This document shows, one piece after another, positions 60,518 to 64,000 of a DNA stretch of 64,000 nucleotides. Within the stretch, counting starts at the first letter, position 1, and each line of letters begins with the position of its first letter. The DNA comes from DATCJA01 sp963734635. Lineage in GTDB: Bacteria > Acidobacteriota > Vicinamibacteria > Vicinamibacterales > UBA2999. The notes below the pieces were generated by a model. That model was not told where the DNA came from, made no database searches, and worked only from the letters and a program-made list of their open reading frames with translations. A program made the position numbers and the translations under genes. The stretch is from positions 62,001 through 126,000 of the forward strand of contig CAVTIA010000010.1 of NCBI GenBank assembly GCA_963734635.1, written 5' to 3'.

Positions 60518-61651
60518 ATGCCTTGGGAGACCCTGCTGACGCTGCCCACGGCCGTGGTGCGCCGATATGGCCGGTTCGTGGTGGCGGACCTGAGAGAGCC
60601 GTGCCTCGTCCTGAGCACGTCCGCTCGAAACGGTGGCCAGGTCAGTGACGTTCGTCACATCGTCAACCACCAGAGTTGTGAAGGCGCGGGACACACCGAG
60701 CGTGCGCATTTCATCGCCGATCGCGGGCAGGAGGCCTATCACGACGCCGTGTGCGATGAGCTCGGACTTCCCAGCACCGCGACCGTCGTCATGGGCACTG
60801 CCGCCAATATGCAGTACGCGGCGCTCTCGACACGCCACGATGAGGACGTGACCGTAGCGGCTGTGGTGACCGCTGGCGTTCAAACGAACGCGACCTGCGC
60901 CGGAGATCCCGCGGGTTGGCGTGAAACCTCCAATGGCATCGCACAGGCAGCAGCAGTAGCCGGCACCATCAATACGATGCTGGTGATCAACAAGGCGTTG
61001 ACGCCGGCGGCGCTCGCTCGCACCGTCGTCACGATGACCGAAGCAAAAAGCGCCGCGCTGCAGCGACTGGCGGTGCCGAGCTGCTATTCACCGGACCTCG
61101 CAACCGGTACAGGGACGGATCAGTTTTGCATCGCGGCACCAAGCCGTGGCGACCGACCGCTGACTTCAGCGAGCCCCCACATGAAGTTCGGAGAGATCGT
61201 CGCTCTGGCTGTCCGCGACGCGACAGCCGAGGCCCTGCGATGGCAGAACGGCCTCGAGGCGAGCTACACGCGCGGGATCTTTCACGCACTCGGGCGATAC
61301 GGAATCAAGGAGTCGACGATCTTCGACGAGCTCGGCACCAGAATGCCGGCCAGTGAGCTCGAGCTGCTGCAGAGAAACGCAAAGGCAGTTTTCTACGAAC
61401 CGCTGGTCGGCGCCGCCGCCCATGCGACAGCCGCGGTGCTCGACCGCGTGCGACACGGCACACTTCCCGATTCAGTCACCCGTGATGCCGTAGTGCAGCA
61501 GGCCGCTACTCTTGCGGCCAGTGTGTCCGCCCAACCGGATCGATGGGTGGAGTTCCGCACGCAGCTTCACACCTCTGGCGCATCAGATCCCAAGACGCTC
61601 ATCCTCGACGCGCTCGCGCTCGGATGGCGCGAAAAGTGGCGGCAACGCTGA
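60518..61651 (+). CDS. cbiZ: Adenosylcobinamide amidohydrolase (CbiZ)
   Basis: 377 aa. CbiZ blocks: 'VLSTSARNGGQVSDVRHIVNHQSCEG' (shown in part), 'TATVVMGTAANMQYAA', 'VVTAGVQTNATCAGDPAGW' and 'GTINTMLVINKALTPAALAR', followed by 'EAKSAALQRLAVPSCYSPDL' and 'GTGTDQFCIAAP'. The enzyme splits the aminopropanol from adenosylcobinamide to give adenosylcobyric acid, allowing salvage of external corrinoids. It overlaps CbiB by 28 bp. A second region after residue 260 looks like an extra helical domain. Confidence 0.85.
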   Translation: MPWETLLTLPTAVVRRYGRFVVADLREPCLVLSTSARNGGQVSDVRHIVNHQSCEGAGHTERAHFIADRGQEAYHDAVCDELGLPSTATVVMGTAANMQYAALSTRHDEDVTVAAVVTAGVQTNATCAGDPAGWRETSNGIAQAAAVAGTINTMLVINKALTPAALARTVVTMTEAKSAALQRLAVPSCYSPDLATGTGTDQFCIAAPSRGDRPLTSASPHMKFGEIVALAVRDATAEALRWQNGLEASYTRGIFHALGRYGIKESTIFDELGTRMPASELELLQRNAKAVFYEPLVGAAAHATAAVLDRVRHGTLPDSVTRDAVVQQAATLAASVSAQPDRWVEFRTQLHTSGASDPKTLILDALALGWREKWRQR

Positions 61652-62658
61652 TTCCGATTCCAGGCAGTCCGACGATTCTGGCGCTGGCGGTCATCATCGA
61701 TATAGCCATCGGCGATCCGTCCTATCGCGCTCATCCTGTTCGGCTCATTGGGGGGACGCTCACTCTGACGGAACGAGCCCTGCGGCGTGCCGGAATGGAC
61801 GGTTACACGGGGGGCATTCTTCTGTTCCTCGTGCTCGCAGCCATCTGGGTCGTCGGCGTGACCGCGATGCTGATCGCGATCGGCTCGATGTTTCCAGCGG
61901 TCACGTGGATTCTCCATCTCTTTCTGCTGTACAGCCTGTTGGCCCTGGGCGACCTGATGCGCCACGTCTGGAGAGTCGAGCAGGCACTCATGCGCGACGA
62001 CATCAGCGCTGCACGCCAGGCGATCTCGCAGCTCGTCGGACGCGACATCGAGCGCATGGACGCGGGCGCGTGCCGCCGTGCGGCAATCGAAAGCCTCAGC
62101 GAGAACCTGACGGACGGCCTCACGAGCCCGTTGTTCTGGTACGTCATCGCGGGACTCCCGGGCCTGCTGCTGTTCAAGGTGGTGAGCACGATGGATTCGA
62201 TGGTCGGCTACAGGACGCCCCGGTATTTGCGTTTCGGCTGGTGTGGCGCCAGGCTCGACGACGTGATGACCTACGTACCTGCACGACTGACGTGGCTGCT
62301 CCTGGCCGCTGCGGCAGCGGCACTGCCGCGTTGCTCTGGCCGCAAGGCGCTTGCGATCGGTCTCACGCAACATGCCGTGCTGCCCGGACCGAACGCCGGA
62401 TGGAGCGAGGCTGCCGCCGCCGGCGCGCTCGAGCGGCGCCTCGTCGGCCCTATCTGGCTCGACGGTCGCGTCGTCACTGAAACATGGCTTGGCGAAGCTG
62501 ACGACCCGCCTGCAGAGTCGCACGACGATGTCGTGCGCGCGATGACGCTCGTGGGAGCGACAGGACTGCTCGCTGCAGTACCTGGCATGCACGGCTTTGT
62601 GAATCACGTCACAAGTCCAAGGTTCAAGTCACTAAACGTTGTCACTTGTGACTTGTGA
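61624..62658 (+). CDS. cbiB: Adenosylcobinamide-phosphate synthase (CbiB/CobD)
   Basis: 344 aa, membrane protein. 'IDIAIGDPSYRAHPVRLIG' is the family N-terminus (D-P-x2-xHPVRxxG), 'LVGRDIERMDAGACRRAAIESLSENLTDG' (in part) holds the conserved V-G-R-D and E-S-x-x-E-N motifs, and 'FKVVSTMDSMVGYRTPRYL' the D-S-M-x-G-Y motif. It attaches aminopropanol (phosphate) to adenosylcobyric acid, the step after CbiZ. The last ~15 residues (TSPRFKSLNVVTCDL) are encoded by the hairpin at 62608-62659 and probably are not native. Confidence 0.9.
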   Translation: MARKVAATLIPIPGSPTILALAVIIDIAIGDPSYRAHPVRLIGGTLTLTERALRRAGMDGYTGGILLFLVLAAIWVVGVTAMLIAIGSMFPAVTWILHLFLLYSLLALGDLMRHVWRVEQALMRDDISAARQAISQLVGRDIERMDAGACRRAAIESLSENLTDGLTSPLFWYVIAGLPGLLLFKVVSTMDSMVGYRTPRYLRFGWCGARLDDVMTYVPARLTWLLLAAAAAALPRCSGRKALAIGLTQHAVLPGPNAGWSEAAAAGALERRLVGPIWLDGRVVTETWLGEADDPPAESHDDVVRAMTLVGATGLLAAVPGMHGFVNHVTSPRFKSLNVVTCDL

Positions 62659-62659
62659 C
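62608..62659. repeat. Word-repeat hairpin (CACAAGT / ACTTGTG) at the CbiB end
   Basis: Left 'gtcacaagtccaaggttcaa' style words, right 'gtcacttgtgacttgtgac' in inverse complement. It overlaps the CbiB stop and lies just before the cobalamin riboswitch; it could end the upstream transcript. Confidence 0.65.
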
Positions 62660-62685
62660 TTTGTTTGTGATACAACTCCTGCTCT

Positions 62686-62862
62686 GCCTTGGGTGCCCAC
62701 CAGGGGCATAACAGGGAAGTCCGGTACGAATCCGGCGCGGTCCCGCCACTGTGAGTCGAGGCGCGCCGCTTCACGAATGCCACTCGGCCCGAAAGGCCGG
62801 GGAAGGCGAAGCGGCCAGCAGGCATGCCGCCTGCTCCTGACGAGCCAGGAGACCTACCCAAG
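62686..62862 (+). promoter_or_regulatory. Cobalamin (AdoCbl) riboswitch
   Basis: The B12-box 'GCCACTGTGA' is at 62745-62754; 5' of it are 'GGGAAGTCCGGTACGAATCC' elements, 3' of it a GC stem (GGCCCGAAAGGCC) and the distal conserved 'AGCCAGGAGACCTACC' at 62843-62858. These are the recognised conserved parts of the class-I cobalamin riboswitch. It precedes the adenosyltransferase and BtuF genes by ~130 bp. High B12 should lower their expression. 62863-62989 has no clear gene. Confidence 0.9.
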
Positions 62863-62989
62863 GTCCATGCGGCTGACTTTCTGCGGAGAACAGAGAGCAT
62901 GCGTTGGAACCTGGGTACTCGCCCCGCCTCGATTCCACTCACACGCCTGATGTTGCCGTCGTTTGCCCGCCGCGTTCCGGAGGGTGCGC

Positions 62990-63571
62990 ATGGGCAGCAT
63001 CGCAACGACAAGAGGTGATAACGGACTGACCAGTCTTGCTGGTGGGATCCGTGTCTCCAAGGGCTCTCAACGCGTTGACGCGTACGGCACGGTGGACGAG
63101 CTGAACTCGATACTGGGCTTTGCGCGATCGATCTGCGCCGACCCTCAGATCGTGGATTTGGTCAGCGGCATCCAACGGGAGCTGTTCAAGGTCGGTTCGT
63201 CTCTAGCCACACCGCCCGAGAGTCCAAAGCCGCCAGTACCGATCGACGACGAATTGGTGGAGGGGCTGACAAGGGAGGTTCATCGCCTCGAAGCGATCGA
63301 AGGCATCCTGTCCGACTGGTCGGTCCCGGGGGCGCTGAGTGTTGCGGCCGCCTTCGACATGGCGCGTACAGTGTGTCGCCGCGCCGAGCGATGCGTCGTT
63401 CGCCTTCGTGAGGCCGGCGAGCCCGTCCAACCTGCGATCGTTCCGTATCTCAATCGCCTGTCCGATCTGTTGTGGCTGATCGGACGCAAGCTCGAACACG
63501 AGGCCGGCGTCAGTGGCTCGCTTCGGGCCGAGACGGGCAAGGCCGGCAACCGGTGGTCTCGGGCGTGGTAA
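62990..63571 (+). CDS. Cob(I)alamin adenosyltransferase, PduO type
   Basis: 193 aa behind GGAGGG. 'TTRGDNGLTSLAGGIRVSKG' is the ATP-binding N-terminus (T-x-x-G-D-x-G-x-T), 'DAYGTVDELNSILGFARS' the D-E-L-N motif, and 'RTVCRRAERCVVRL' plus 'PYLNRLSDLLWLIGRKLE' the C-terminal conserved part (R-x3-R-R-A-E-R; N-R-L-S-D). It converts cob(I)alamin to adenosylcobalamin. The gene is directly under the cobalamin riboswitch; its stop overlaps the next ATG by one base. Confidence 0.9.
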   Translation: MGSIATTRGDNGLTSLAGGIRVSKGSQRVDAYGTVDELNSILGFARSICADPQIVDLVSGIQRELFKVGSSLATPPESPKPPVPIDDELVEGLTREVHRLEAIEGILSDWSVPGALSVAAAFDMARTVCRRAERCVVRLREAGEPVQPAIVPYLNRLSDLLWLIGRKLEHEAGVSGSLRAETGKAGNRWSRAW

Positions 63572-64000
63572 TGCGGGCAGCGATTCCACAAAAACTCGCG
63601 CGCCATAGCTCTCTCGCCGCTCTGGTCGTCGCGATGGTGTGCGCCAGCGTGGTCGTCCACCGTGTCACGCCCGTGGCGATGCTTCGGACGCCGGAGCGTC
63701 CCTTCGCCGGCTACGGCGACCCGCGCGTTCGCACGGGCCCGATGTCATATCCGCGACAGGCGGTGGGCGCCGATGACGAGCGCGTGACCATCGGTGCCAG
63801 GCCGAAACGCATTGTGTCGCAGGGGTGGGCGGCAGACGAGTTCCTTTACGCGTCCGTGCCGCCAGAGCGGGTCGTCGGCGTCAGCGAAAGCGCGTATCAG
63901 GATCGAATCAGCAACGTGTACGAGCTGGCACGACGCTACGGTCCTGTCGTCGCCAACGATCCCGAGCGTGTCCTCCGGGCCGATCCGGATCTCGTCCTGA
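63571..64000 (+). CDS. BtuF-like cobalamin-binding periplasmic protein (partial, 3' end cut)
   Basis: Starts at ATG 63571 (TAATG overlap) and runs open to the window end, 143 codons visible. The signal peptide or anchor (ALVVAMVCASVVVHRVTP) is followed by 'VTIGARPKRIVSQGWAADEF', 'PPERVVGVSESAYQDRISNV' and 'NDPERVLRADPDLVL', the usual beginning of the ABC-type B12/siderophore substrate-binding fold. Position under the B12 riboswitch and after the adenosyltransferase supports B12 uptake. Other iron or siderophore binding proteins share this fold. Confidence 0.75.
   Translation, partial: MRAAIPQKLARHSSLAALVVAMVCASVVVHRVTPVAMLRTPERPFAGYGDPRVRTGPMSYPRQAVGADDERVTIGARPKRIVSQGWAADEFLYASVPPERVVGVSESAYQDRISNVYELARRYGPVVANDPERVLRADPDLVL

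Noticed and set aside
62899..63018. 39-codon frame after the riboswitch (ATG at 62899)
   Set aside because: Overlaps the adenosyltransferase start, has no ribosome site and no conserved features; it may be only part of the riboswitch leader.

Overview
The window is a GC-rich, gene-dense bacterial chromosome segment with about 58 protein-coding genes, one cobalamin riboswitch, no rRNA, tRNA or CRISPR array, and no recognisable transposase or phage gene. The gene repertoire suggests an acidobacterium of the Vicinamibacteria (subgroup 6) type. It holds several DUF6152 genes with secreted partner proteins, a DUF1800/DUF1501 pair, DUF885, DUF2252, MmgE/PrpD, PQQ and NHL beta-propellers, secreted amidohydrolases, PilT and many Sec/Tat signal peptides. 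This assignment is inference from gene content; no marker gene is present.

Layout. 0-6.3 kb: TraB/GumN tail, VOC protein, TPR-DUF2914 protein, a DUF6152/partner pair, a secreted esterase and a TPR protein. 6.3-9.7 kb: a sulfur module (DsrE-like protein, split YeeE/YedE transporter) facing a TauE/SafE exporter. 9.7-20.2 kb: secreted enzymes (amidohydrolase-IPT, cytochrome-PQQ dehydrogenase, NIPSNAP, NHL propeller, cupin, GlcG, DUF885) and pilT with a co-translated partner. 20.5-26.5 kb: TauD dioxygenase, SRPBCC, then Rieske - DUF1800 - DUF1501 - porin. 26.7-30.8 kb: Tat-exported carbonic anhydrase, tandem lectin-like genes and a lipid-binding-like protein. 30.8-36.6 kb: a signalling region with DUF2252 facing a four-gene set (sulfotransferase, two flavin-fold proteins, and a GAF - degenerate sigma-54 AAA+ - Ser/Thr kinase chain). 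36.9-49.9 kb: hydrolases, a 52-aa membrane protein, a glycosyltransferase/debranching-enzyme pair, DUF1326/DUF2182, an FAD oxidase and a lytic transglycosylase. 50.1-57.4 kb: a second DUF6152/partner pair, an orphan ABC ATPase, a cytochrome-monooxygenase-like protein, an aminotransferase and a natural DUF6152-partner fusion. 57.5-64 kb: DUF5995, MmgE/PrpD, STAS, then a cobinamide salvage locus (CbiZ, CbiB, riboswitch, PduO-type adenosyltransferase, BtuF-like binding protein).

Two patterns run through the whole window. First, seven genes are broken, always by extra bases (a +1 shift, usually in a short G/C run) and never by nonsense codons. Eight of the twelve sites lie within 31.3-36.6 kb. 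Sequencing or assembly error is the simplest explanation. Second, intergenic space carries several families of palindromic repeats that sort by gene orientation. A GTCCGG..CCGGAC family occurs only between divergent genes; a GCGCAGGC..GCCTGCGC family occurs only at gene 3' ends. A third class consists of hairpins built from a reiterated 7-10 nt word that differs from locus to locus.
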